In this document: positions 33,818-46,500 of the stretch, in pieces | Numbering within the stretch: position 1 is the stretch's first letter | Layout of the letters: the number at the start of each line of letters is the position of its first letter | Source: Eublepharis macularius | Lineage: Eukaryota; Chordata; Lepidosauria; Squamata; Eublepharidae | Length of the DNA stretch: 64,000 bases | Reading direction: 5' to 3' | Assembly (NCBI RefSeq): GCF_028583425.1 | Contig: NC_072801.1 | Coordinates: 58,047,766 to 58,111,765 of the forward strand | Made by a program: the position numbers and the translations under genes | The notes under the pieces: generated by a model | What the model was told of the DNA's origin: nothing | Database searches by the model: none | The model's input: only the letters and a program-made list of their open reading frames with translations

Positions 33818-34639
33818 TAACAAAAAAGATCCCGAGCTACATTCCCCCCCACACCCATTATGTTACCATATTTTCTTCCAACTTACAAACAGAACATGGA
33901 CTAGGAAGAATACCAAAAATCAAACTCTCAGCCAAGCATCCCAGAAAGAGAATCCTATGAAATAAAAAGTTTTATTTCATCAGATCTTTCCACAGTCTTT
34001 TCTTGGGACTTCTATGGCTACATGAGCTACTCTTCAGGTACTTTTTGGCAACCCCTACGATATATCCTCTTGGGCCGATTCACTTATTTATCCTCCTGTG
34101 TGATATATGGCATCATGTCAGCAATGCTCTTCTACTCTCTATGTAGTGAAAGAATGTGCAGAAGAATGTAAAAGAATAAACAGACACAATTTGGACTTTA
34201 AAATCACACCATTTAGAAACTAGTGAGAAAACATTTCAGTTGAAGAGGACACATTTCTGACTAGAGAGTCCCAATTCTTCAACAAAAGAGCTTCAAATGG
34301 CTCCCCCACCCCACCAAACTGGAATTTAGGATTTTTATCTTAACCTGTGACTCCCCATTCATTACAGGTGTTAACTAGTTTAGCATAACTAACATACAAT
34401 CTATCTCTGATTTTAATTTTATATAATTACTAGCAGCTCTGCACCTGCTTGTTCTGCTCACCAATCCTGTAGCTTGTGGTGTTCAAGGTATTTAACAATA
34501 GTTTAAATACTGAATGAGCAGTTTGGACTCCTGCTTTAAAGAGATGCAGTAATACCTGACGAAGCAACAGACAGAGCGACTGTTTGCTGGGGAACTGCGG
34601 GCAACATTAGATTCATAAAAATGTGATCATCTTTCTCCG
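33818..34639. other. Intergenic DNA, nothing recognised
   Basis: AT-rich, no gene and no element with recognisable ends. Around 34460-34620 there is weak similarity to 3830-3960 ('TACTGAATGAGCAGTT', 'GAAGCAACAGACAGAG'), the front part of the LINE/MIR-like repeat that follows. Confidence 0.45.
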
Positions 34640-34800
34640 TAATGGGGACCCAAAGTGACTTACACCATTCTCCTCTATTTTACTGTGACCATTTCTGAGA
34701 GGGTGTGACTGGCTGAAAGTCAGCAACCTTCAGTGCCAGAGTAGGGATTCCTGGATCTCTGTGATCCTGGCCCAATGTTCTAACCACCGTTGCACACACA
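34640..34800 (+). repeat. LINE/MIR-like tail fragment
   Basis: 'GGGACCCAAAGTGACTTACA', 'GACTGGCTGAAAGTCAGC', 'GGGATTCCTGGATCTC' follow the order of 3958-4140. It continues the similarity from 34460, so the two loci share a longer repeat. Confidence 0.5.
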
Positions 34801-35778
34801 AGCTCTGATAAGTCAGAGAATTAATTAACCCCTCCCCCCATTGTTTAGCCATAGAGGGGATATTTTCCACCCTCGCTGCCTGCGCTGCCTGCCATTGCTG
34901 GCTTCTCATAAGTAAACCTTTGCTTCCATTGCAAACACCAGAGGGATGTGATTGACCTAATCTGTGCCAGGATGGTCCAATTGCCTTCATTTTTTGCACT
35001 GCAAGTCCCCCTAACATCCTGAGGCTGGTGGCCAATTTTTAGACTCCTAGTTTTATTTTCTGATGAGTCATGCCAGCCAGAGGCAACCACAGCTTCCCAT
35101 GTCAGAAACCATATGGGTGGGGTTTTCTGGAGATTACATGGGCCCGGATGTTCCCATTTTCTTCATGTCTGGCACTGCAAACTGCTTGATCATCTTGAAG
35201 CTGGAGGCCAGTTCTGAACCACCGAGCTTTATTTGCCTCACCTGCCACTGAAGGACAGTCATATGAATCTGTTTATTGTTGTATATTATGTACTTCACTC
35301 TATACATACTGCATTTCATGACCCTTTGACTCTGCCGTCTAGCTTTTTTCAAACCTCCTATGTGAAATGGCCACACAGACGAAGCAGCCACTGTGTCTGA
35401 AGAAGTGTGTTCCAGCCCCTGGCCTGAAAGTTTATTCTTGAATAGAACTGTGTTCGTCTTTAAGGTGCCATGAGACTCGCTTATTTCTCCAAAAATCCAG
35501 CAGTTCTGTTACTAACATACTAGATACACTTCTCATACCGTATAAAGTCACCTTTTCTGGCATGATGGGCAAAAAGGCAAGAGCTGCGTAATATCTCCAT
35601 GCTGCAGAAAGCTTCATCTCCATCCTCTCACCTCAACAGGGCCTTCTGCACATGCCACATGGCGCACAGGCAAAATCAACAGCTGCCTGTAAACACGCAT
35701 TCTCTGTGATGGCCCAGATCTTATGGAATGCTCCCCCTTTCCTGGCTTTCCACAAACTATGAAAAACTGAATTATTCA
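34801..35778. other. Intergenic DNA with a fragment of the AAGGTGCTACTGGACTC repeat
   Basis: No gene. 35400-35480 ('TGAATAGAACTGTGTTCGTC', 'TTTAAGGTGCCATGAGACTC') is a fragment of the dispersed repeat also seen at 37985-38165, 47925-48085 and 50093-50260. Confidence 0.45.
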
Positions 35779-36092
35779 GGGGGCAGGACTGGGGCTGCCC
35801 CGTGCTGCAGAGAGGTAAGCTGCAGTACTGCAGCGCAAAGATCTGCTCATGACCCGAGTTCAATCCTGGTGGAAGCCGGGTTCAGGTAGCTGGCTCAAGG
35901 TTGACTCAGCCTTCCATCCTTCCGAGGTCGGTAAAATGAATACCCAGTTTCCTGAGGGTAAAGTGTAGATGACTGGGGAAGGCAATGGCAAACCTCCCTG
36001 TAAAAAGTTTGCCAAGAAACTGACGTGATGTGACATCCTCAGTGGATCAGTAATGACTTGGTGCTTGCACAGGGACTACCTTTACCTTCTTT
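35779..36092 (+). mobile_element. tRNA-derived squamate SINE
   Basis: Same family as 16861-17142: head GAGAGGTAAGCTGCAGTACT and GAGTTCAATCCTGG, body 'GGTAGCTGGCTCAAGGTTGA', 'AATGAATACCCAGTTTCCTG', tail 'GGGACTACCTTTACCTTC'. More complete in the middle, with 'AGTGGATCAGTAATGACTTG'. Confidence 0.7.
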
Positions 36093-36179
36093 CTTTTTTT
36101 TTTACACCAGACTGTGCTTTTAAGAAATGGTTCTGAGAGGTGTGTGGGAAAGGGACAGGGACTGTAAACTATAGTACTG

Positions 36180-36440
36180 TGTACTGTCTGTTGCTGCAAC
36201 TATGCTCCTACCGGGTAGTTCCTCATCAGGTAATGTCATGTCAACTTGCTTATGTTTTGTTTTCAACATTGTTTCCAGCTCTGTATCAGATTCTCATTGG
36301 GTTTCAAATTTTTGCAATCCTTACCCTATTGTATTTTTTATCAAATGTGCCAACCATTGATTGTATTGACCTACACCGTGTAATCCACCTTAGGTCTCAG
36401 TGAGGAAAGTGGACTATAAATAGCACAAAAAAATAAACAC
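36180..36440 (+). repeat. LINE 3' tail
   Basis: Ends 'ATTGTATTGACCTACACC', 'GTGTAATCCACCTTAGGTC', 'GTGGACTATAAATAGCAC' plus an A-rich tail. Shows the uninterrupted arrangement of the tail that is split by a MITE at 4560-5480. Confidence 0.55.
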
Positions 36441-36914
36441 TAACGAGAAAAGAAAAATAGCAATCCTGTATTAATCATATCTGAAGAAGGAAGCATTGAC
36501 TCTGGAAAGCTTATACCTTAAAAATCTTGTTGCTCTCTCAGGCCCTAGACTCAGATACTTCAGGCTAAACTGGTAATAATGCTATCGCTCTATGCATGCA
36601 CAGGATAGATCTACTTCTGAGTGGCAATGCCCGGAATATGGGGTGAGGCAGTGTGGTGCAGTGGTTCACTAAGATCTAGGGAGACCAAGGTTCAAACTTT
36701 CAAAGCTAATAAGAGGATAAAATAAGGAAAGGAAAACGTGCACCCCTAGGAAGAAGAGGGGAATAAAACCGAAAGAAGATTCCAAAAAGAAACCCCTGGG
36801 TATTCTAGAGGTGTGTTTATCTCAGCCCCTCAGCTCACTTCCGGTGAGAAGGTTGCTATGCTAATTCACTGCAGCAAAATGAGACCGGAGCGCAGCCGCG
36901 CGTTCAAGGGTAAC

Positions 36915-37006
36915 GAACAGTGCGATCCTATGCAGTTATTCCAGTATAAGCCCATAGCTTTCAATGAATTTACACGGGAGTAACTCTGCATAGGATTACA
37001 CTGCCA
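36915..37006. repeat. ~90-bp palindromic MITE just upstream of the PITP CpG island
   Basis: The left arm 'GTGCGATCCTATGCAGTTAT', 'CCAGTATAAGCCCATAG' pairs with the right arm 'GGGAGTAACTCTGCATAGGA', 'TTACACTG'. Same family as 5703-5792. It ends about 150 bp before the GC-rich promoter region. Confidence 0.7.
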
Positions 37007-37149
37007 GTGCATGCCCTTCGTTCAAGCTCAGGCACTGCCAAACCCACTGATAACTGTTTCGGATGGCACCGTGCCTTGCTCGGACTGCGTGACGCAACAA
37101 TATCTGCTGAGAAATTCATTGCACTGAAAAGCTTACTGGAAGCCCCATC

Positions 37150-37562
37150 TTCCTCCCGCAGATTCGCAGCGGGGGAACTACCCGTGACGCAAAAAGCGCT
37201 TTTGCAACGCTGCCTCCTTTCTCGAAAGGGCGGGATAGCGCCTCTCCACGCCCGCCCCCTAGCGGCCTTTGGCTTCCAACGCAGCTTCTGCCTTGCCGGC
37301 TTCCGCGCTTCGGGCTGGCACTGCTGTCAATCAAAGGACCAGGGCCAGCGAGTGGCCACGCCCCCGCCCCGCTCCTCCCCCACGTGGCACGGCCGCCGGC
37401 AAAGTTCGAGTGTGGGCGGAAGTGGCGTCGCGAGAGGAAGGCCTGGGCGAGCGGGAGCTGGAGAGAGGGCGGAAATGGCGTCAAAGGTCCGGGTGGGGGG
37501 AAGACGAGGAAGAGGAGAGGGGTTGGTGCTTGGGGCGTGCGGGGCGCTGGAGGGACGGGAGG
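37150..37562 (+). promoter_or_regulatory. CpG-island promoter of the PITP gene
   Basis: Abrupt GC- and CpG-rich stretch ending at the start codon. GC boxes (CCCGCCCC, CCCCGCCCCG, GGGCGGAAG) and an E-box CACGTG near 37382 are present. GGAAATGGCG near 37470 matches the YY1-type AANATGGCG motif, often found just after a transcription start. No TATA box, as expected for a housekeeping gene. The start site is not fixed; the transcript probably begins between about 37400 and 37480. Confidence 0.7.
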
Positions 37563-40500
37563 ATGGTGCTCATCAAAGAGTTGTGAGTATGGGGAGGGTG
37601 GGGGGTGGGTGGGAGGAAAGGAAAGGAGAGCCCGGGGGTGGGAAGGGTTAACTGGGAGGGAGGGGGGCTTTCCCCAAACGAGTGGGCGGAGGAGATCTCT
37701 GCATATGGCTGCCCCTCTCCTCTTATTTTCTGAATTCTTCCCCTCTGTTTTTACATAGAGCTGCGCAAGTGTTAGGCTCTGTGCTTTAAAAAAGAAAAAA
37801 AATAAACTGCTATTGTTGCTGGGGCTGCTTTTGTGATGGGGGGTCGCTTTGAGAAAGGGAGAAGCACTTTCAGTAAACAGTAGGATCTGAGTCCAGGATT
37901 TGGTCTGCCCCCATTTCCAATGGGGTTTACCATTGTGCATTGACGGACAATGCCTCATTAGAGACCCACAAGATTTCCAAGGTATGAGCTTTGTCAGAGC
38001 TCCCTTCTTCAGATACAGTGGAGATGTCTGAAGCCCTTATATCCTAGTCATCTCCCACCTGGCTGTATCGGAAAAAGGGACCTCTGACTCTGGGAAACTG
38101 TGGGTCTTTAAAGTGCCACTGACTCAAATCCTGCTGTTCTACTGCAGACCAACAGGGCTACCCACCTGAAACCGCTTTCAGTAAGTGCTTTTTGGGCCAT
38201 CTGTTTTATCCTGTCAAGGAGCTTTACCTGGCCAATAGGCTCACCCGGCAGGAGGCAAAGCTTGGCCCACACACCCATGAGAGTGTCCGAGCCTGATCCC
38301 AAATCTCTGTACCTAACACTGCCAATCATCTGGATGCTTACTCCCAAGTCAGCCCTGTTTCACTCGGTGGGACTCGACTTCCTAAACTAGTGTAGGTGAT
38401 TGCAGTGCCAGAGGGATTGCCACAAATCAAGTTTGGGCACTGCTTTTTGGGGAAGTCTGCAGCAACAGATTTCTCTTTGGCAAGAAGCTGGGCCATTTGG
38501 TGTCTCACTGAGGGGGAGACTCTTGAGAGAAAATTCCCAGAGTGGGATTGGGGTCTGTCACTGATTTCTACTGGGGTTTATCAGCATGCATTGAAGGCCA
38601 ATGTCCCCTTAAGTACAGTGGTGTTTTCTAGCAAGCTGTGTGTCTGTCACTGCTTCCTTGGCTCTGTATGTTACCAGTGTGTTTCACTTTCGAGAGGCTG
38701 CTGTTTCATGAGTTATTTTAGGATTTGAATGGGCTTTTGTACTTGCTTTATTGCACTTATTGATTGCTTTTGGTAATGAGCTTTATTAGTTGCGTTCTTA
38801 GCTGCCAAAAGCGGTTGGATATGTTTGACGAAAAGGCAGGCTGTACATTTTCTGAAATGAACGTTCGTGTGCCAAATAGAGGAATGATTCATATTTGGGT
38901 GGGGAGACAGAAACTAATCCAGGAAGCAAGTAGGGCAACAGGCTCAAGTTTGTCCTTGCTATCCAATTAATAGCTGGACCTGCAGACAGGGTACTTGGTA
39001 GGTTAAATGGGTGGGGGAGGAATGTATTACGCTACCCTTGCCAAAGGGACACACCCAATTTCTCCTGTATATTATAAATCAACTCATCAGCAGCCTGGTG
39101 GGAAAGCCTTGAGCCATTCCCCCTGCCCCCCATTTACTAAAACATCCCATCTGTTCATCTGGAGAGAGTTTTAACTCACTACAACCGAGTAGCTAAGCGG
39201 CCATTTGCAAGTGACTAGTGAGTGTAGCACAGGAAGGGTGGGATGCCTTATTGGGAGGACCGGATTCATGCTGCAGCCTCCAACAAAGGTTGATATGTAG
39301 TCTCCATGGAAATAGGAGATCTCTGGTAACCACTGCTCTGCTAGGACTGGCATGTGTTATCAGCAGCTCTCTGTCTCTTCTGAAGGTTATTGTTGGTAAA
39401 TATAGCTCTTGGCTAATAAAAGGGTATTTTGTCCAATAAATACGGTAGTACTATTTAGCTCTGATTTATGATGTCTTTTGGCATAGAAATTGTAAACATG
39501 GCCATGCTTTACCATCTTGGGTCATATACATTTCAGGCTTAAAAAGAAGTCGAAAAGTTCCCTTTCAGTCCCACTGAACTGACCGTTAATCTAATCAGTA
39601 TACAATAGCTGTCTTGCTTAATAAACACAAGAGTTACAAAATGATCCTGTTCGGATAGCACAGTAGGGTTTTTACGTGATACTAATAGAGCTGACCTTCA
39701 AATGTATTAGAATATCAGTACTGTGTGTAAACTCCTTTTTAATTTACTAATTGAGATTGGGAGGAGGGGATTAAACTTTGGCAAGACCCTTTTCTTATCA
39801 CTGTTCTTTTTCTCCCCCATCTAGCCGAGTAGTGCTGCCTTGCTCTGTGGAGGAGGTAAGTTGAATTTTAAAGCACTGCTGTTAAGAAATTTACATTCCC
39901 TTGACTAAGGAAGAAGCTACTAAAGGATTGGCATAAAATCTGACAAGGTGGGGGGCTTAACCAGCTATCTTCTTACATGAGTGGGAGCAGGTTTTTATGG
40001 CTGCCCGTTTAACTTTTTCTCTTGCCCTTAGTATCAGGTGGGGCAGTTGTTCTCTGTAGCTGAGGCCAGCAAGAACAACACCGGCGGAGGTGAAGGAATC
40101 GAGGTCCTCCAAAACGAACCCTATGAACGTGAGGGGGAGCGGGGACAGTACACCCACAAGATCTATCACCTCCAGAGGTAAGCACGACCCTGAGGGGGAG
40201 GGTGCACAGAAGCACGCGGAAGATTTTGCTTGGTTTGATACCTCCTCTGCTTCTCTCCCTTGCAGTAAAGTTCCAGGATTCATTAAGATGTTTGCCCCTG
40301 AAGGGTCACTAGTGGTTCATGAAAGAGCATGGAATGCCTATCCCTATTGCCGAACAGGTGAGCCCAGGGGAAGGAGGTTATGGTGGAGGGGGAGATGTCA
40401 GTACTCCTGCACCAGTGCAGTATAATGGTAGTGGAAAATGGAAACGTGGCATAAAAGGGATAAAAAGTGTTTACGTTGATGGCAGCCCATAGGGTAGTAG

Positions 40501-43500
40501 CAAAGTGTTGGGTATCTGCAGAATTTTTAACATTATATGATTGGAATTCTGAGCTATGGCAAATAACTATAGCAGAAAAATTGCTTAGAGTAATTAAAGA
40601 GGAGAGACACTGAAGTTAAACACATCAGGCTGCTTTATACTAGCTGTGTACACACAATCCTCCTATCGTCCATGTGTTAGCTGAACGAGCAGAGGCAGAG
40701 AGCGTGCACGAATGCACTGGCCCCTCCCCTGATGCTCTGAGATCATGTACTTGTGAGTGCTATGCCTGTGCATGCCCATGCGTGTTCTCCCTCACCATTA
40801 TTGGGGAAGCTGTTTTTGAACAATACCAGTTACGAGGCAGGTGCGTGTGCGTGGATGTAGGCACTGTGCTCATGAGTTGGCGATCATGTAGAGGTGGGAG
40901 ACAGGGCCAATATGCTCATGGCTCCACTGGTTCAGTCGATGCACAGAGAGGTCATGTGTCAGACCCTTGGTCAGTTCTGTCTGTGTTGCCTGGCAGTGAC
41001 TCTCTGGCTGTTTCCTATCTCCTGCTCCTTGGTCCTTTCAAAAGGAGATTACACCTGGGACCTTGTGTGTGCAGAGCAGGTGCACTGCCACTGGACTCTG
41101 CCATGCAGTTCACTGAGCAACCTTGGACCAGTCATGTGCTGGCAGCACAACCCACCAAACAGGATAGTTAATGGGGAAAGAAGACCAATGAAAACCAGTT
41201 CAAGGAAGGGCAGGATGAAATGTTCTCTGGCAAGGAATGGTGTTGCCTAGAGCAAACTGTTTTCTTTCTAGGAATTCCCCCCCACCCCCGCCCCCCATGT
41301 CAGGCTGTTTGCCATTTCGGTGAGCTTCTTCTCTAGAGTCATGATGTGTCGCAGAGGATTCTGGGATGAGTCCTAGAGCAAACATGTGTCATGTCCAGCA
41401 CCACTCTGGTCTTTTGAGCCTCACTGTTGCCATGCCTAAACAGAGTGTGTGACCTCATGGAATGCACCCCTTTCTTCCCTTTAATAAAGCCCATCTTCTA
41501 ATATGGATCTTTTCAGCAAGGAGCCCTGGATGGGCTTCTGAAGAACAGCAAGGCTCTCAAGGAAATTGCAGATCTGTAGGGTGGGAGAGGGAAGGAACCC
41601 CAGTCTTCTGAGTTCCCAAGAAAGGGAAGTGAGGGCTGGTTTTGCTATCTCTGTTGTAACACAAAGCGTGGGCTTTACGTAGGTAAAATCTAATGTTTTG
41701 GATATACTGGGGAAATCCTGTGGTGTGGCAGTAAAGCACATGTTTTGTGTGCGGAAGGCCTTAAATGAAATCCCTGGTATGTCTTAACTGAACAAGTACC
41801 TCAGGTGACAAGTGTTTGGAAAGACCCTCCTCTTCCTGAAGACCCCAGAGAGATGCTACTAGGTAGAATCAACAACATGGAGGTCTGATTCAGTACAAGG
41901 CAGCTTCATAGATGTTCATACTTTTGGAGGTTAGAATAGTGCTGTGTGATTTGAAGGATTTGAAGGGATTCTGTTTCTAGTTAGGAAAGAATTTTCTCAA
42001 GGTCTAGTTAAGAGAAATGTTTTCTTTCACTGCAGATTCTAGAGGGATAGCCCTAGGCATATTAGTCCATTGCGGCAAACATAATAAGGAGTCTTGTGGG
42101 GCTTTAAGAGAGTCTGGGATTTCCTACAGCATCATCTGATGAAGTGAAAGATTATGGCAGCTCATGATGGTTTTGAAGGGGACCAGAAGTCTCCTTTTCA
42201 TGTTTGTTGCAACGGACCAACACAACTGCTCTTCTAGAATGTGTTAGTATAGAAGGTGTTGAATTTAGTTATGTGGAAGGGGAAGCCTTATCAGTTTTGT
42301 GAAGGAAAATTCTAACTCTCCCCCTCTTTTTCTCTCTCTCTCTCTGCGGTCGTGCTTGCTGCAGTTATTACGGTGAGTGACATGGGGAAGGGGAGAACGT
42401 GGGCAGGCAGGCAATGCTTCTCATCCCCGCTACCTCAGCCATGTCTGGCTACCTAGGTTTCTCCGTGCCCCCTTTCTGCCTCCCCCAAGCCTTGATGAAA
42501 GCCCTGTGAAGTTCACATGTTGTTATGAGTCACTCCCAGGGATTTCCTAGTGCAATTCTGTTGGAGTGGGCTGTGTGGCTTAGGGTTTGAGGAACTCAGC
42601 ATTGCAACAAGGACTTCTAGGTAACCATTTTCCTCCTTTTTTGGACAGAATGAATATATGAAGGATGATTTCTTCATCAAAATTGAAACGTGGCACAAAC
42701 CGGATTTAGGTGACCAAGACAATGTAAGTGAGAGGCAAACATGTGTGTACAAACCTTCCCTATTTGTCCTGTAAAACCTAGGTGCCTGTTGAATCCTCAT
42801 TAATTAGAAGACCCCAGATCTCCAGCTTCATTATTCGGGGGGGGGGAGGCATTAATTTAATTAGCATTATTTTTATGCAAGGATAAACCCACAGAAGAGA
42901 GAATTAAAGCTGTGTTGCTCTTATATTGAGGAAACAATTTTTTTTACTATTGCCAAGTGACCAAAACCTAAGATTTTTAAGCACTTTGTGGGTGGGAGGT
43001 TGTGGAAGAATATTTCACTTTGATAAATCTCACTGTAATAGAATAATAATAATAACATTCGATTTATATACTGCCCTTCAGGACAACTTAATGCCCACTC
43101 AGAGGGGTTTACAAAGTTACATTAGTTACATATCTGAAACTATTCTCAAGAAAGACACACTGAGAGTCTGAATGTTTCAGAAAGGGTTTAGCTGAGAAAG
43201 GGAGTATTCTGGGCTCTGGGAAAGAGCCATTGAAAATAGGCTAGGAAGATGTTGGAACAGACATTGAAGCAATGTGAGGGAAAGCAAGGAAGATGGTATG
43301 AAGAGTGTAGCGCAGAAGGAGGAGAATGAGTTTGGTCTTCTGCTTGAGTCTTGAAAGTGTTTATGATGCTCAGCCCTCCTTGTATAGGGCCGGATTTGAA
43401 GGCAGTGCTGCTGCCAGGCAGGTCTGGATCTGGTTAGTGCCCGACAGGAGACCTCCTGGTAACCCTGCTGTCCTGAGTAGGGCTCACTAGCACTTTGGCT

Positions 43501-46500
43501 TACTAGGAAGTTTCGGGATGGGCCGTTCCCTTGGATGGTGGTTGGCTGGTCAGAGTAAGCCAGGGTACATCCTTGTGGCACCAGTACAGCTGCAAGGCCA
43601 ACCCAGCCAATATCAGTGCCAATGGGATTTGGCATCTCCTTCACCTCTTCTTGTGTTGGTGCTGGCCTAGCCTGAGCCAAGAGGAGGTGAAGGGCAAGCC
43701 CCCTCCTGTCATCACTGGTGGCCTGCTCAGATGGCCTCTCTGCTCAGCTTGGCCCTAGATCGTTTTTAACAGCGGAATTCACCAATGCCCTTGAGTTCAG
43801 TGGGGGGAGGGGGGAAAGAGTGGGATCCAGATATAATAAAATCTGTCCTGCTTGATTGTACAGTTGGGACCGATCTTCAGCTTTCTTGCTGCGTGCAGCC
43901 CGGGTATAACCTGGGGCCAGGTGACAAAGTGCATGGCCTGGCTACATTGCTCCTTCTCACACAGCTGTGACTGGCGGGTCGGGGGATCAGTTCCAACTGT
44001 CCATAGCACCATTATTTCCTGAGACTGCTGGGGTTGGTCAGGTGGGCCACAGTGGACTTCTGCGCTTGGAATTCAGCACCAAGAGCTCGGATGAGTACTG
44101 TTGAAACTGTTTGTCACCTGTCACATAGCAGCCTTGTTGGAAGGTGGGTGTGGCTTGGAATGTTAAGATGTTAGCACCATCCCCCAGAGCGTATTTTATG
44201 GGAGCCCCTGATTTCATGGCATGTCTTTCCACGTGAGGTATTTGGATTCAGAAGGCTGGATCCAACCAGGTTTTCTGGTGGAACAGAAGGAAGCAGGGGA
44301 TCCCCTTTAACTAGGCTGGGGGTTATCGTGGAACCTGCAAGGGCAAAAGCCAGATTAAACAGGGGCGGCAATAATATGACGAGAATAGGGCAATATTGGG
44401 TTTTAAAAGCTGGCTGGATTCAACTCAGAGTGCTTGATTTCTCTTTAACATCGACTTGGGTAAGCGGGTTAAGGCTGATAGTGCAGAGGAGGGGCTACTG
44501 TGCCAACAAGAACTGAATTGCTTGCCCTTGTGTTGTTTTGCCTTTTGACTGTTGTGTTTCCCTGACCTTTTTTCTTAAGCTTAACTTTTTTCATGTCTGT
44601 AAGGTGTGAAGGGATCTCACAGGGTTGCTATGATTCTGGCTGTCGCATCCCGAGTTTAAATGAAAAGAAACTTGAGTCAGGTGGACTACCATCTCTTTCG
44701 TAGGTCCATGGGCTTGATGCAGAGACCTGGAAAGATGTTGAGGTTGTCCACATAGACATTGCTGACAGGACGCAGGTGTCAGACCAGGTGAGGATGCGAC
44801 CTCGACTCTCTTTCACTTGGTAGGAGAGCGCTCAGCAAAAGGTCTGGAATCAGGACTGGAATTCTGGAGGGGATTCTGCCTGTTTTCAGTCCTGCCTTCT
44901 GGTAGGAAAAGGAGGATCCATTCACAGCTTCTGAGTGTTAAAGCCATAAGTTCAGGCCAGACTTAAAGGTATTACAGAGGTTGTGATCTAAAATTCCCAC
45001 AATGCTCAAGCCAGCCTTTTCTGTTCCTTTTTCCTGACCCTTGCAATGAGGTTCACTTAATTATTTGGGGAACATATCGCTGAATTTTCAGTACAGAGGT
45101 TCTCAAAGTGACCAGCAAATTACGTTCTAAAATCACTTTTAAAAGGCAAGCCAGTTATGCCACAGGTAAAAAATGACTATGTAAGATCAATAAGGCCTTA
45201 GATCCCATTTAAAAGATCCTGAATCCACAGGTTGTTAGTTCTTTACTTCGGGGTTGCTAACCTAACTAATGCAGGATTAGTTGATCTTGGGTGGGAAAAC
45301 AAACCTAGCAGTGCTCAGCTGCAGGATTTTTCTGGCTGCTGGAAAAGAACAGTCCTCTTAAATGAGGGATCCTTGAATGGGGAAGAAAACGTGTTCATCT
45401 GGGGGTTCAGTGCTAAAATTACCACTGTAATCATGGCCAGCCTGAGAGAGAACCAGGCTCACCAATGACCTGCTGGAGAAGATGGTGGGGGTGAACTTTC
45501 TCCCCTTCCAACCCAGAATGCCTGTGATTTGTTGTTAAGCAGCAACAAGGGAAGCGTTCATGTCATAAATCCTGAAGGTCAAGGGTGCAAAGAGAGTTTC
45601 TTTGCTGTCAACTAGGAGTGCTTTTAAGCAAGTATCTTCCAATATGAAATCTGAGGCGGTATCACACCAGTTTCCTGAGATCTGGCTCTTGTTTAGTGGC
45701 TTCAGGATAAGCTTGATCTTCTCCCTCTCTTTGATTTGGCTTTTTTTCTTCCCCAGTTGTTGTTTATTCAGCTTTCAGTACTGAAAACATAGTTTTAATA
45801 GTGCTGTGAGAAGAAATGTCTCTCTGGTATTATCCAGTTTGCAGATGCTAATTTTCTCTTCTTCCAAACTTCCCAGTTAACACCCAGCTGCAGAGAAAAT
45901 GGTGCTCTGCTTGTAGCATCCTTGGAGAAGCCAAGAAACCTATTTTCCATGCTAGGGGTTGAGTCTTTTGAAGAAAGATGCCTCTGGGCATATGCAGAGT
46001 GCCGATCTAACACCATTGAATTTCTGCAGTCTGTCTCCATTGAACACCCTTAGACTGAAGGCAACTGTGGAGGCGGCAGCACCTTATAAAAATATTCCCA
46101 TAGAGCTGCTAAAGCTTCACATTGTTGCTCAGTACGGTATAATAACTCTAGAGCTTCACTCCCAGTTCTGAGGACGGGAGCTTTCACTCTCGAAAGTCCA
46201 TATCCTGGGAATCTAGTTGGTCTTTAAGGTGATGCTGAACCCAAATCTTGCTCCCAGTTCTCAGGGTTAAAGAGGCTTTCCAGCAGGAATTCTGGCTTCT
46301 GCTGGGGTCTCTTGTCCCATCGTGCAGCCTTGTGTTATTTCTGCTCTCTCTCAGGATTACAAGCCAGATGAAGACCCATCTATTTTCAAATCAGTGAAGA
46401 CAAACAGAGGGCCTCTTGGTCCAGACTGGAAGGTACGTCAGTCCAGCAAAATGTGAGAACTGGTCCTTGGTGAGCTCAACATCCCCACCCCGCCCCAGAG

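Noticed and set aside
33510-33965. 151-codon open frame
   Set aside because: It lies mostly inside the hAT-type MITE, has no transposase or other domain and crosses the element end.
37116-37958. 280-codon open frame antisense to the PITP promoter and first exon
   Set aside because: It lies in CpG-island DNA where stop codons are rare. The sequence is proline/serine low-complexity with no domain, and it overlaps the well-supported PITP start.
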